From Lepraria neglecta (Eukaryota; Ascomycota; Lecanoromycetes; Lecanorales; Stereocaulaceae): DNA of 64,000 nucleotides. The notes below the pieces were generated by a model. It searched no databases, was not told the DNA's origin, and was given only the letters and a program-made list of their open reading frames with translations. This document shows, piece after piece, positions 10,306 through 22,295 of the stretch. Position 1 is the first letter of the stretch. Each line of letters begins with the position of its first letter. The stretch is from positions 4,154,001 through 4,218,000 of the forward strand of contig CM065647.1 in NCBI GenBank assembly GCA_033220425.1. The letters are read 5' to 3'. Made by a program: the position numbers and the translations under genes.

Positions 10306-12281
10306 TCAGAATGTTCTAAACACATCCACCAACGACCTCTTCTCTCCAATGCCCTCCACCCCTAGATCATCCCAAGTCCAAGTTCCCTGATCATTCAACC
10401 TACCATTTCGCTGCCAAGTCAATCCTAGTTGGCCCTTGTCTAGCACTACAGATACTATCTCCCTGTCACGACTCCCTGGCCTGTTGCGCATGATCGAGTT
10501 ACTACATGGAGAGAACGCATGCCAAGTGCTGAATTGAGATAGAAGATACTGTAGGATTGAAAGACTGGTAGTATGGGTTATGTAGCTCTCGAGAGGTGCA
10601 AGAGACGAATATTGGGCGGATGGTGGTAACTGGGCAACTGGACTCATTGGTAGGATGTTGTTGTTGAAGACATGGAAGCTGCTGCCGAGAGTGGGTGGAT
10701 GAAGCGCTGTGTGTATGTCAATCTTGACGTTGGTAGCGCCGTCTGGTAAGTGGAGAGTTGTTGTAGAATGAGGACATGAAGTGAGCTGCTGGAGTAGGGT
10801 CTCGATCGACGAATCATATGGCTTGTTGGTCGCGGAGGACGCGACAGCAAGGTCTTGAAAAGATTCGAATGTCTCGGTCGCCAAGTCTAGGCCTGCCACT
10901 GCCAGTGTCTTGCGTAGTTGTTCGAGAAAGGTCTGCATTGATTGGACGTGAGAGCGATGCTGGAAGTATTCGATGACAGGTTTGAGTAGTGCATAGAGTG
11001 GGCGGGGATTTCTGGATTCCCGGAGTGGTGGAGGTTTTTGAGAGCGGTTTTGCAGACTCTGGCGGTGTGCGTAGGAAAGCAGGATGCGCAGTGAAATAGC
11101 GACGTTGTCCACCACTGGGCTGCTACCAATGAAATCTTCTGAGGCGCTGCTCTCAGAAGTGACAAGATCAATCTCAATTTGCTTGTCAGTCTCGAAGGGT
11201 ATGAGTACGCTAGTACCAACACAGCGGACTCCTTGGTTGATGAGGTTGCGTGCCTCCCTGTGGATCTCGTGGTGAAGCTCCTCGTCGAATATACTGTTTC
11301 TAGCATTGAGGATCTCTTCCTCCACTGATTCGTCTTCGGAGGTACTCTCGGTAACCTTTGTGGTTGAAGCGATCGGCTTTCCCTGTTGAAGAATACGAAC
11401 TCGGATTTGACGGCCTCCCTTTGATGTGAAACCACGGTCGAGACTGAGGTTGCCATCTCCATCACGTCTTAGAGCCGCTAGACCTCGATCGCGGAAATCG
11501 GAGTAAGCTGTACAGCATTGTCAGCATGCGTCTTTGTAACACTTGTCCACATTCTGGTAGCCTCACCTTCAGCAAACCCATAACGGACTGCAAGTGTATG
11601 CCTCTCGCGCGGCAGCCTGGATAACGGCCATCCTTTTTCCTTGACTGCAAGAACTTGGTTCCAGTATGTGGTTTCTCTTCCCACCTCCTCTTCCAGTCGT
11701 GACGCAGATTTCAGCAAAGAATCTGCAGCAGTATTCAGGGATTGAATCCTCCACCCAATTGACACCATCTCTTGATTTCGCTTCTCCAGGTCTGATATTT
11801 GCGGCGTTTGGACAACCTCTCCGCCTAGGACACCTTTTGTAAGGCTATTTTTGAGATGCTGGGACATGGTGGATTGGGCCGCGGCAGGGGCATGCTTCGA
11901 GAGAAGCAGGGAAACGAAGTCGAGCGCCAAGGAGCTTTCTGTACTAGCCTGGCTACGCATGTGTCAACCTGAGTTCGATGTAGAGCTGGCATGCCGGGTA
12001 CCTTACCGTATCTGCTTAAGTATCTCCTCTCGCGCTGTAGACATATCCTCTTTCTTCGACTCGAGATCTTCAGGCCCTTCCACCGTCTCAAGGGTATCAT
12101 CTTGGCCATCCTCCGCTTCACCAGTACTCAAAACCTGAATCTCCTCCTCGAGGCTTTCTTCTGTGACGTTTCTGAAGGGCCCTTCTTGTTGATTGATGCG
12201 CGAGATCAGATACTGGAGCGATTGCTTGTCCTTGTCGACGCTGGGGAACGCTTGCAACGACAGGGAGAGTGATTCAGCCAT
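10306..12281 (-). CDS. med17: Mediator complex subunit 17 (Med17/Srb4)
   Basis: This is a head-module subunit of the Mediator co-activator, which contacts RNA polymerase II in the nucleus. Three exons read on the minus strand: 12281-12007, 11952-11567 and 11507-10306, giving 620 codons. Both introns have good sites (GTAAGG/TAG of 54 nt and GTGAGG/CAG of 59 nt) and keep the frame. Family hallmarks are the N-terminal LSLQAFPSVDKDKQSLQYLI followed by ISRINQQEGPFRNVTEESL, and the central YWNQVLAVKEKGWPLSRLPR followed by ERHTLAVRYGFAEA. After the second splice it continues into FRDRGLAALRRDGDGNLSLD. The length agrees with other filamentous fungi. It is divergent from pfkA with 343 bp between the two start codons. 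Confidence 0.9.
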
Positions 12282-12624
12282 GGCTGGTGATGGTTACAAG
12301 AATTTCTGACAACAACGGTGTCGAAAGCGCCCGCCAACGCTCTTCGCCTCCGGTTCATTACATTATATTCTGTATTCAGTGTTGCGGCAGAACGTATCCC
12401 CGGTGCAGCTCGGACCTTTGAAAATTCTCAGCCAATGGATAGGGCCGATAAGCATAGAGCTCTCTCGGCGTCTTATTTCTCAACGTTGCTTTTCCTCATG
12501 ACCTGAAAATATCTCGCATCAATTAATACTTTCACCCTCCAGCTGACATCTCTACAAACCTATTGCCACCATAGATCGCCTCTTCACATAGTGTCGAAGC
12601 TTGCTGCTTCTAGCTCACTCCGTC
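12282..12624. promoter_or_regulatory. Shared divergent promoter of med17 and pfkA
   Basis: The 343 bp separate two divergent start codons and must hold both promoters. Pyrimidine-rich stretches (TTTCACCCTCCAGC around 12530, TCTTCACATAG around 12580) precede the pfkA ATG, as is common for highly expressed fungal genes. No specific factor site is claimed. Confidence 0.6.
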
Positions 12625-15068
12625 ATGGCGCCCCTACCAAACGGGGTACCCCCCGCCAAAAATCGCATCGCCGTTATGACCAGCGGAGGAGACTCACCCG
12701 GTATGAACGGCTGCGTCCGAGCAGTCGTCAGAAAGTCACTCGCCCAAGGCTGCGAATCATACTGCATCTACGAAGGCTACGAGGGGCTTGTACGGGGTGG
12801 AGACCTCATAAAACAGATGCGTTGGGAAGACGTTCGAGGCTTGCTCTCAGAAGGGGGCACTTCCATTGGCACAGCACGTTGCAAAGCATTTACAGAAAGA
12901 CCTGGTCGGTTAAAAGCTGCGAAGAATATGATTGATAAGGGGATCAATGCCTTGATTATCTGCGGTGGAGATGGAAGCTTGACGGGCGCGGACACATTTC
13001 GAGGAGAATGGCCTGGACTCCTTGAAGAGCTAGTCAGCAGTGGGGAAATCACACCAGAGCAACGCAACGAATTCCAGCACTTGAATATAGTCGGTCTCGT
13101 GGGATCCATTGACAACGACTTTGCCGATACGGATGCTACCATTGGCTGTTACTCCTCGCTGGCACGGATCTGCGAGTCTGTTGACTCAATTGATGCAACA
13201 GCATCCTCACATCAGCGAGCCTTCGTCATAGAGGTCATGGGGAGGCATTGTGGCTGGCTAGCACTTATGGCTGGCGTGAGCACTGGGGCAGATTTCATAT
13301 TCATCCCGGAGAATCCACCTGCACAAAATTGGGAGGACCAGATGTGTGGCATCATCAAGAAGGTAGCCTCTCTGACTCATGCACTGATTACCTTTGCTGA
13401 ACACTTCCTAGCATCGAGAATTCGGAAAGAGGAAAACCATCGTTATAGTTGCAGAGGGTGCCATCGACTCCGAGCTGAAACAGATTTCCCCTACCCAAGT
13501 GAAAGACTTGCTGTCCAACAGACTCAAGCTGGACACTCGAATCACCACCCTTGGTCATGTCCAACGAGGCGGTACTCCGTGCGCCTATGATCGACAGCTC
13601 TCTACCCTGCAAGGCGTCGAAGCTGTTATGGCGGTACTCGACGCAACTCCCGAGACCCCATCCAAGTTCATCGCCATCATCGAGAACAAAATCATTCGAA
13701 GCCCGCTCATCGAAGCGGTTGCTTTAACTCAGGAGGTTGCTAAAGCCATTGCAGCGAAAGACTTCAAGCGCGCCATGGATCTCCGAGGCCCCGAGTTCGC
13801 AGAATACTACAATGCATACATGACCACCACCTCTACAGCCCTACCCGATCTTTATCTGCCAAAAGAGAAGGCTAGTCAGAAATCCTCTTCATGTCCAGGT
13901 TTGGTTGGCTGACGTTTTCCAGCATATGAACATTGCAATTATACACATAGGAGCTCCTGCCGGCGGGATGAATTCAGCCACAAGAGCAGCTGTTGCATAC
14001 TGTCTGTCCCGAGGTCACACTCCAATCGCCATCCATAACGGCTTCGCCGGTCTCGTACGACATCACGGCGACGAACCAATAGGGTCAGTGCGAGAAGTGA
14101 AGTGGCTTGACGTTGAAGGCTGGATCAGCCGGGGAGGTTCAGAAATTGGCACAAACCGAGATCTTCCCTCCAAAGTTGGCATGGGCGAAACAGCAGACTG
14201 TTTCAGCCAATACAAAATCGACGCCCTCTTCATCATCGGCGGCTTTGAAGCATTCACAGCTCTGAGCGAGCTCCGGAAAGCAAGACCAGACTACCCAGCC
14301 TTCCGCATACCAATGATGCTCCTCCCCGCCACTATCAGCAACAATGTCCCCGGAACCGAATACTCGATCGGCAGCGACACCTGCCTCAACGCTCTCATCA
14401 GCTACTGCGACGCAATCAAGCAATCTGCAGCAGCCTCCCGCCGTCGCATCTTCGTCGTCGAAACGCAAGGCGGCCGATCTGGCTACGTAGCCACCATGGC
14501 CGCCCTCGGTATAGGCGCCACAGCCGTCTACACGCCTGAGGAAGGCATCTCGATCCAAATGCTTGCACGAGACATCCAGCACCTGCGCGAGAGCTTCGCC
14601 AAAGACCAAGGCCAGAACCGTGCTGGGAAGCTGATCTTGTGCAATGAGCATGCTTCGGACACCTATACTACTGAAGTCATATCGAATATGATTCGCACAG
14701 AATCAAAAGGCCGTTTTGAATCCCGCTTCGCTATCCCCGGCCATGTCCAGCAAGGTGGCACACCCTCGCCTATGGATCGCGTGCGTGCCGTCAGGCTAGC
14801 AGTCAAGTGCATCCAACAAATAGAAGGGTACGCTGGAAAGTCGAAGGAGGAGATAATGGAGGATCCACTGAGCATGGCCGTGATCGGAATCAAGGGCGCT
14901 CACGTGAAATTTGGAGGCATGGAAAGGCTTGAACAGGAAGAAACGAATTGGAAGGACAGGAGGCCGAAGAACGAAAGCTGGATTCGATATAAGAGCATCG
15001 TTGATACGCTCAGTGGACGGCCCAAAGCGGAAGATTGCTGTGAGGGGTGTGGGAGGTTGAATAGGTGA
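12625..15068 (+). CDS. pfkA: ATP-dependent 6-phosphofructokinase, fungal tandem-domain type
   Basis: Cytosolic glycolytic enzyme converting fructose 6-phosphate and ATP to fructose 1,6-bisphosphate. Exons are 12625-13362, 13412-13870 and 13923-15068, giving 780 residues, the usual eukaryotic double-PFK length. The N-terminal half is catalytic: [10 protein letters not shown] near residue 20, [11 protein letters not shown] near 115, the GSIDNDF catalytic loop near 160, and MGRHCGWLA near 205. The C-terminal half starts at [16 protein letters not shown] and is the regulatory copy: the first motif has GAPAGG and the catalytic-loop equivalent is [10 protein letters not shown], which lacks the IDND aspartates. 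Intron 1 (49 nt) is GT-AG. Intron 2 (13871-13922) sits in the linker and preserves the frame only with a GC donor. The protein ends in a small cysteine cluster, CCEGCG. Confidence 0.95.
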
Positions 15069-15849
15069 TTGTGGTTCTTGTATTATTATACCCCGGTCCT
15101 TGGAAAGAGACGGCCTATTATTCATAGAACTAAACACTCTATTTTGAAAAAGGATGTGTACTCAACTGCACCTCGATCAATCACTACATAATCACTCATC
15201 GCCAAAGGCCGTGGGAGTTAATATTTGGACAGCTCCTTTCGATACATTGACACCCCACTCCCCTAAGAGCTTTAATCGGCCCCAACTCCTCCCATCAACA
15301 CTCTCATCTTTTTGCAAGAAATTCACCAAGGACGCAGTAGTGCATAAGTTGAAGCGAATGACACACTTTGGGCTAGCGGAGCAGCTGGACGAGGATGAGC
15401 TTTTCGGAGCTTCAGGGTAGGAAGGGCGCGGTTTCTGATAGAATGGGGATCGTGATGACCAATCTCTGGGTTCACGGAATCATGTCAAACATTACAAAAT
15501 ATGTCAAGTTTTCTAGACGAATGCAGAGGTAGGGATAGGATATGTAAAGGTACACATGAATCCCAAACTCAGCAGCGATTCCTCTGAACGGCAAGGCAAA
15601 TAAGTTCGAGAAAAAGCTAAAAGCACGTCGTTGCCACTTACGATCACGAGCAGTATTTTCTATTGCCATTGGAAGATATTCATGTTCGTTAAATTGGTCC
15701 CAAAAGGGCTGGTATAGACACTGCTATGAACGGATACTACAACTTAGTATGCAGTGGCTGCCAGAAACCCTGTAGTTTGGCCTTGGAAATATCCGAAATC
15801 TTCGTCGGAACATCAGAATCGAAATTTTGTGTCACTCCACATGCTATCG
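15069..15849. other. Intergenic region between convergent genes
   Basis: It holds the 3' flanks of pfkA and of the large Ser/Thr-rich gene. An 88-codon plus-strand frame at 15154-15420 ending LAEQLDEDELFGASG has no features I recognise. I see no RNA gene or repeat. Confidence 0.5.
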
Positions 15850-18800
15850 CTATTGAAGTAGGCAGGGCGGTAGATCCCAAGGTCCTCCACTGCGTTGGTA
15901 CCATACCCAATCGTACGTGTTGCTATACGCACCATAGGCCATTCCGTCGTCCGTGGCGTACACAACTTCAACGGTAGCTTGATCGCTGCCTCCTGTCACC
16001 GTCTTTGTAAGATACTATGACTCTAGTATAATGGTGAGAGTGATTGTCGCTGGGGTTGTGGAACTCGAGGGGGTCGAAGTAGTGGAAAGGGTCGATGAAG
16101 ATGTACTGGTAAGTAGTGTAGACGTGGATGTGGATGTTGAAGTTGACGAAGGTGTAGACGATGACGAAGATATAGATGTAGATATTGATGAAGGAGTGGA
16201 CGTTGACGAAGACGTGGATGTCGACGAAGATGTGGATGTAGATGTTAATGAAGGTGTGGACGTTAACGCAGACGTGGATGTGGATGTCGAAGATGTAGAT
16301 ATTAAATATATAGATATAGAGGGTAAAGAAGATATGGAGGTCGAGGAAGAGATAGAAGTTGAGGAAGAAATAGATGCGGATGTTGGCGTCAACGAAGGTG
16401 AAGACGATAACGAAGATGTAGATGTCGATAAAGATGTAGGCGTCGACGAAGATATGGATGTAGATGTTAATGAAGGTGTGGACGTTAACGCAGATTTGGA
16501 TGTGGATGTCGAAGATGTAGATATTGAATATATAGATATAGAGGGTAAAGAAGATATGGAGGTCGAGGAAGAGATAGAAGTTGAGAAAGAAATGGACGTG
16601 GACGTTGACGTTGACGAAGGTGTGGGTGTTGAGCTAGATGTTGAGCTAGATGTTGACGATGGCGAGGACGTCGAAGAAGGTGAGGAAGTTGACGATGGTG
16701 AGGAAGTTGACGACGAAGAGAATGCTGATATAGAAGATGTAGAAGTACTCGAGGTAGACGTAGAAACTGATGTGGATATTAACGACGGCGTGGACGTTGA
16801 CGAAGATGAGAACGTTGGTACAGAAGATGGAACAGCACTGGAGCTGGAACTTGTGCTTGTACTGGAATTGGAGCTGGTGCCTGTAATGGAACTGGAGCTG
16901 GAGCTGGAGCTGGAATTCGTGCTTATAATTGTAGTGGAAGTGGTGGTGGAAGTTGTAGTGGAGGTTGTGGTGGAGGTTATGATGAAGAACGTGTTGGAAG
17001 TTGTGGTGGTGGAATACGATGCTATGCTGGTTGAAATGGACAATGTAGAGGACGGGGCTGCGCTGAAGCTTGCGCTGGAGCTTGTAGTTGTTGAAAAGAT
17101 CGTTGTTGTAGACGATACTGTGCTGGTCGAATTAAACAAAGTAGAAGATGGAGCAGCATTAAAACCTATGCCTGACGAGGTATTCGTTGAGGAAGATGAG
17201 AATGTTGATGTAGAAGATGGTGAAGAGATCGATGAACTAGACGATACTGTACCTGTTGAAGACGTCGGTAAAGTAGAGGATGCTGTGCTCGTTGAACTAG
17301 ACAAAGTTGAATTTGGCACCGCCGAGCTTGTTGGATTGGATACGGTAAGACTGGACGCGATAGAAGACGGCGCTGCCGAGCTTATCGAACTGGATACAGT
17401 AGAGCTAGGCGAAGTAGAAGGTGGCACTGCCGAGCTTGTTGGGCTAGATAAAGTAGAGCTGGAAGATGTAGAAGATGGTGCGGCTGAGCTTGTTGAACTG
17501 GACAAGGTAGAGCTAGATGAGGTAGAAGATGGAGCGGTTGAGCTTATTGAATTGGACGAGGTTGATAATAGCGCCGCCGGGCTTGTTGAGCTGGACGATG
17601 TTGAAGATATCGTCGCTGGGTCGGTAAAATTGGTTGAGGTAGAAGATGGCGCTGCCGATGAAGAAGTACTTGCTGAGCTCGCTGAGATAGAAGATGGCGC
17701 TGCCGAGGAAGTAGTATTTGTTGAGCTGGACGAGGGAGAAGATGGCACCGCCAAGGAAACAGTGCTTACCGATGATGGCGCCGCCGAGGAAGCTGCGTTT
17801 GTTGCACTGGATATGGAAGAAGATGGCGCAGCTGCGGAACTAGTGCTTGTCGACGATGGTGACATCGAGGAAGTGGTACTTGCTGAGCTTGACAAAGTAG
17901 AAGATGGCGCCGCCGAAGAAGCTAGGCTTGTGGAAGATGGCGCCGCTGAGGAAGCTAAGAAAGCGGTGCTGGTTGATGATGGTACTGCTGAGGCTGCGCT
18001 TGTTGATGACGGTGCTGGTGAGGAAGTTATTCTTGTTGACGATGGCTCTGCTGAGGAAGCTGTATTTGTTGAAGACGGTGCCGCTGAGGAAGCTATGCTT
18101 GTTGATGATGGCATCGCCGAGGAATTGGTGGTTGAAGGGAACTCGGTCCTTGAGCTGGGACTCGATGAAATCGTACTAGGAGAGGATGTAGAACTCGAGA
18201 AGTCGGCCGAAGCAGTGGACGTGGTTGAGGGTAAGGAGGTGATAGTCAGAGCATTCTTAATTGAAGTATTAGTCGATGGACTTGTCGAAATATCAGTATC
18301 TGAAGAAGTGCTCGGAGTATCGGTACTGTTAGAACTGGTCGAAGTACTGCTAATCGGAAGACTAGTACTCGAAAAGTTCGTCGGAGTTACGACATTAGAA
18401 GAACTAGTCATAAGATCAGTATTCGAAAAACTCTTCGAAGCATTGATACTCAACGGACTAGTCAAAGTCAAGGTACTCAAAGTACTGGTCGAACTAATCG
18501 AAGAACTTGGAGGAATGGTCGGGGCAGTGGTACTCGAAGTACTCGAAGTACTAATCGGGGCAGCAGCGCTCGAAGGACTCGAAGACGTGCTCGAAGAGGC
18601 GCTTGACGAGATGCTCGACGAGATGGTCGAAGAGATGCTTGAAGAGTTCGAAGGACTCGAAGACGTGCTCGAAGAGGCGCTCGACGAGATGGTCGATGAG
18701 ATGGTCGAAGAGATGCTTGAAGAGCTCGAAGGAGTGGTCGGGGTAGTAGTAGTGCTCGAAGGACTTGAAGAGCTGCTTGGGGAGGTGCTCGAAGAGGTAC

Positions 18801-20421
18801 TCGAAGGACTCGAAGAACTCGAAGGACTCGAAGGGCTCGAAGGGCTCGAAAGACTCGAAGAACTCGAAGGACTCAAAGGGCTCGAAAGACTCGAAGAACT
18901 CGAAGCACTCGAAGCACTCGAAGGACTCGAAGGACTTGAAGAACTGCTTGAAAAGCTTGAAGAGCTGCTTGAAGAACTCGAAGGATTGCTTGAAGAGCTG
19001 CTCGTAGAGCAGCTCGTAGAGGTGCTCGAAGAACTCGGAGGACTAGTCGGGACAGCAGCGGTGCTCGAAGGAATGATAAGACCATTAGTGTTCAAAGAAC
19101 TTGAAAGACTAGTCAGAACAGCAGTGCTCGAAGGACTCGAAGAACTGGTTATAACATTGGTACTCGAAGGAATAGATGTTAAAATCGACGAAGTACTGAA
19201 AAGTGTTGACAGTGAGGATGGGGTAGTCAGAGCATTAGTACTCGAAGGACTAGTCAGTGAAGTCGACGATGACATCGTTGTCGAGGTAGCTAATTGAACC
19301 GTGACACTTGACGACATGTTACTATTGATATCAGAACCGGAAGATGAAAGCATGGAACTCGAGTTTGACGCAAAAGTGTAGCTCGTAAACGTATCTGGCG
19401 TTGAGAGCAGCGACGAGGAGCTGTCACTCGCGCCGTGTGATGCCAAATCGGATGTGGATGGCATTTGAAGGCTGCTATCAGTCATATAGACTACATCCGA
19501 GGATGATGGAGACGAGAGAGCTCCAGATGTCGTCTCGAAGTGGGGGCATACGGACGCTAGGAATTTTTAATGGTACAACCGTTTAAAGGGAGAGGTTGAA
19601 CTTACGTGGCAATGTCGTCAAGAATACTGGAGTACAGCTCGCAGGGAGCGGAATTGAGAAATAAACATCAACAGTATTCGAGGTGTCGTCTATGCATAAC
19701 GAAGCAGTGCCATTTAGGAACGCACTGTTGTTCCATGTTAAAGAGTTCCCGGAGAGTTGCCAGGTTGTGGAGATGTTCCCTAGAGTAGTGGAAGGGACGA
19801 AGGATGTGTACTCTACACCCTCCGATGTAGAGAAAATCGCCCCGTCCTTTACCGACAATTGACCAGTTGGAGTAAGAAAATATGTGGAGGAGATGTGGCA
19901 ATCCTGTGTGACTTTGCCGTCGGGGGCAATGTATTCTGAAGTTGCACGACGGCGAATTGGGCGATTTATGTCGCTGCTCAGGACGACCAGAAATTTGAAA
20001 GGCGCCGCTGTCGGTATAGATGATGTCCTGCTGTTGTCAGTCACCTTTAAAGGTAATGACAGTAGTTTTGCAGCACTTACGCAGAAGTAGTGGAAATGGA
20101 AGAAGGCAAAACAGTCAAGCTGGGGCCTCTACTACTGGCAAGGCTACTAGCTGTAGATGGCGAGGAAATCTTTGACCCAGAAGTCAGTGTTTTGGAGCGT
20201 CTGGTACTGGGAGCCCTCATAGAAGTAGATGTCGAGGAGAGGTTTGGCCTAGATGTCAGCGAGCTGCTGCTTTTAGTGGTTGGGAGAAGGTTGGCAGCCG
20301 TAGCTGTGCTCTTGACAACCTCACAATCACCCGTGGCAATTCGAATCGTAACCACAGTCGGTGCAATTGCGACGGGTAGAGTCAGGATCTCGAAGACAAA
20401 TAACCAAATGAAGCTTTTCAT
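15850..20421 (-). CDS. Very large secreted Ser/Thr-rich (mucin-like) cell-surface protein
   Basis: The gene reads on the minus strand from ATG at 20421. Exon 1 (20421-20081) encodes a signal peptide (MKSFIWLFVFEILTLPVAIA) and a short Ser/Thr region. Intron 20080-20028 is GTAAGT with a CTGAC branch. Exon 2 (20027-19606) encodes a folded extracellular domain of about 130 residues with paired cysteines (KVTQDCHISSTYFLTPTGQL; SLCIDDTSNTVDVYFSI). It resembles a family I believe is catalogued as DUF7908. Intron 19605-19557. Exon 3 (19556 to a stop at 16015) is more than 1,100 residues of nearly pure Ser/Thr/Pro/Ala, presumably heavily O-mannosylated. A further exon may follow: 16005-15850 encodes VTGGSDQATVEVVYATDDG and an aromatic tail, but its splice sites are unclear. 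No GPI signal is evident. It probably acts at the cell wall or as an adhesin-like stalk. Confidence 0.75.
16220..16590. repeat. 222-bp tandem duplication inside the Ser/Thr-rich gene
   Basis: About 150 bp starting at 16220 reappears at 16442 with only a handful of changes; the offset is exactly 222 bp (74 codons), so the frame is kept. More diverged short repeats fill 17300-18120 (SSAAPSSTST-like), and a 100-bp unit is duplicated at about 18580-18730. Confidence 0.85.
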
Positions 20422-21130
20422 GATGCTGCGAGAAGAAGCATGAAGCTTGCTGGGAACAAGACTCCGCTGCAGGGATTACGCACAATTTTCAAAGAGAGGA
20501 TGAAAATTGGACAAACAGTGCCCTGCCGTTGCTGTGGTTTAGCAGGAAAGTCGCAGTTGGCAGGGTAAAGTAGAAATGAACGCGGTTGGCACATGCGCGA
20601 GAAATGAGGGAATGGAATGTTACTCCATACGCCCTTGCATAGCACATCCCGTATTGAAAGCCACAAAAGACTCATGTTCTCCAGAGAAGGACGACGAACA
20701 AAAAACTAAGCGGTCATGACAAGGGACAGTCTTGAGCGCTGACAAGGTCTTCATAATTCCATAACAAGGAGATACAGTCGAACAGCTTGATTCGAAAGGA
20801 TGAAAAGGGCCTTCATCGGATCACTTTACAAGCTAATCCGAAACAAGGAAGGTTATGCAAGTGATCGTCAAACGGCTGCGGAACTGATCCCGGTCGGATT
20901 TTCCTTTGGGGGCCGAGCGTTTGCTTTTTGCTGCTGCAAGCAGAAGCCTTTTTCACTGCCCATTTTGGCTTCCATTCACTCCCAGTTCTGTCTTCTTGTC
21001 CATACTCCATCCATTCGTTTCATCATTCTTCTACCGACATACATCCATTTTCGTGCTTTCATTACATCTTCATTATACAACACCATACTCTTTTTAAAGC
21101 TCACCGATAGCTCGTTATAATACTACCAAT
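20422..21130. promoter_or_regulatory. Divergent intergenic region
   Basis: The 709 bp separate the start of the Ser/Thr-rich gene (-) from the start of the next gene (+). Pyrimidine-rich sequence with CATACTC and TTCATCATTC tracts at 20990-21090 precedes the plus-strand start. No open frame of note. Confidence 0.5.
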
Positions 21131-22198
21131 ATGAGCATGTCTCTCGATGAGCCCCGTCCTTCAGTAAGGGCCTCTTCAAGCACTTCTAACAGCGGACGCC
21201 GGGTATCATCGGTTTCATATATACTACCACCACTACCACCATCAACAGAGTCGCTCGCTTCTGGCACATCAATACCTGCCCCCGCCCCTCCACCTCCGAT
21301 CCCACCTCCAAAAGACCCTTCTCCTATGCCAATGCCGACGCCGATGCCTGTCACTCCTCAGCGGAAACCTGTCCTGCGCCAGAAAAGCCCACTGTCAAAT
21401 GAAGCATATTTTTCCAGCCCGTCTTCTAGCATGCCCGGCACATTCCCAACGTCACCACCAGCAACCTCCTCGCCCACCGCTGCTCTGCCAGACACTTCCT
21501 TTACCACACAGGTTTATGCCTCAAGCCCCTCGCCTTCGCCGAACTCAAAGAGTCCAAAGCGACTAGGCAGTCTAAGAAACTTGCTATCATTCAAAGCAAT
21601 GAGGAGGAGCTATGACAATACATCACCCGACTCGCCAGGGTTTCGGCCAGCATCGCCAGGTGCGGAAAGTGCACTCTCAGGCTCGCAGTCAAGTCTTACC
21701 AGGAAGAAGAGCGGGAGCTTCTGGAGGAGAAAGAGTTCTTTGGGTATGAGCTTTGTTGCTGGGGAAGACCCGGGGAGTAGACCTTCGACCCCAGGACCCA
21801 GTGGAGACACAGCGATTGACGAGGGAGAATCAGTCAGATCGCCCACGCCAGGACCTGCAAGCGATCCTCCGACTATGACAAAGAGGAAGAGTGGAACATT
21901 TTGGAGGAGGACAAGCTCGATGGGCTTGGCAACAGCGTTTGGGGCAAACGAGGGCACAGGAGTGGGGCAAAATGACGCTACCAATAGAGCTGTCAATGGA
22001 AAACAGAACGGGGTCAATGGACACAGCGAGGAAGTCAAAATGGGCGGAATGGGTGGCCAAGAGAACGAAAAGCCGTTACCGGCTCTGGATCAAGTGCCCA
22101 CGAGGTCATATAGCCCACCACCGCAACTGCCAGAATTCATTTTCTTTGGGGCAGGGGCAGGATTAGGAGGAGATGATTTATTCAAGGACATTCATTGA
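21131..22198 (+). CDS. Uncharacterised Ser/Pro-rich protein with duplicated KSGxFWRR motif
   Basis: This single-exon protein of 355 residues is mostly disordered and rich in Ser, Pro and Gly. After a proline-rich segment (residues 35-75) comes a basic patch, SPKRLGSLRNLLSFKAMRRS, near 145. A motif then occurs twice: TRKKSGSFWRRKSSLGMSF (about residue 190) and TKRKSGTFWRRTSSMGLAT (about 250). Each is followed by an acidic linker with SRPSTPGPS or SPTPGPASD. The C-terminus is hydrophobic then acidic (PEFIFFGAGAGLGGDDLFKD). RRKSS and RRTSS look like sites for basophilic kinases such as PKA. I recognise no catalytic domain; a phospho-regulated scaffold is a guess. ATG at 21131 follows a pyrimidine-rich leader. 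The open frame and duplicated motif make it a real gene. Confidence 0.75.
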   Translation: MSMSLDEPRPSVRASSSTSNSGRRVSSVSYILPPLPPSTESLASGTSIPAPAPPPPIPPPKDPSPMPMPTPMPVTPQRKPVLRQKSPLSNEAYFSSPSSSMPGTFPTSPPATSSPTAALPDTSFTTQVYASSPSPSPNSKSPKRLGSLRNLLSFKAMRRSYDNTSPDSPGFRPASPGAESALSGSQSSLTRKKSGSFWRRKSSLGMSFVAGEDPGSRPSTPGPSGDTAIDEGESVRSPTPGPASDPPTMTKRKSGTFWRRTSSMGLATAFGANEGTGVGQNDATNRAVNGKQNGVNGHSEEVKMGGMGGQENEKPLPALDQVPTRSYSPPPQLPEFIFFGAGAGLGGDDLFKDIH

Positions 22199-22295
22199 AG
22201 CGCTAGTAGCTTGTTCATGTTCCTATGTTACTACTTTTGCATAGCAGAGTCAATAATTTAACGTTCAATCGCACCAATACTCGTACAAATGTCTC

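Noticed and set aside
9941-10390. 149-codon plus-strand frame upstream of the med17 3' end
   Set aside because: Lies over pyrimidine-rich low-complexity DNA and overlaps the med17 terminus; no recognisable protein sequence.
13899-13922. 24-nt GT-AG intron in pfkA
   Set aside because: Too short for a spliceosomal intron and gives the wrong reading frame; the 52-nt GC-AG intron fits frame and branch site.
12282-15068. Metabolic gene cluster linking pfkA, nte1, isn1, guanine deaminase and fas2
   Set aside because: The genes belong to different pathways, alternate in strand and are separated by unrelated genes; ordinary chromosomal neighbours.
16031-19297. Open plus-strand frame of 1,088 codons rich in Asp, Glu, Val and Leu
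   Set aside because: It is the exact reverse of the Ser/Thr-rich exon: Ser/Thr codons read backwards give Glu/Asp/Val/Leu. Signal peptide, folded domain and introns all lie on the minus strand.
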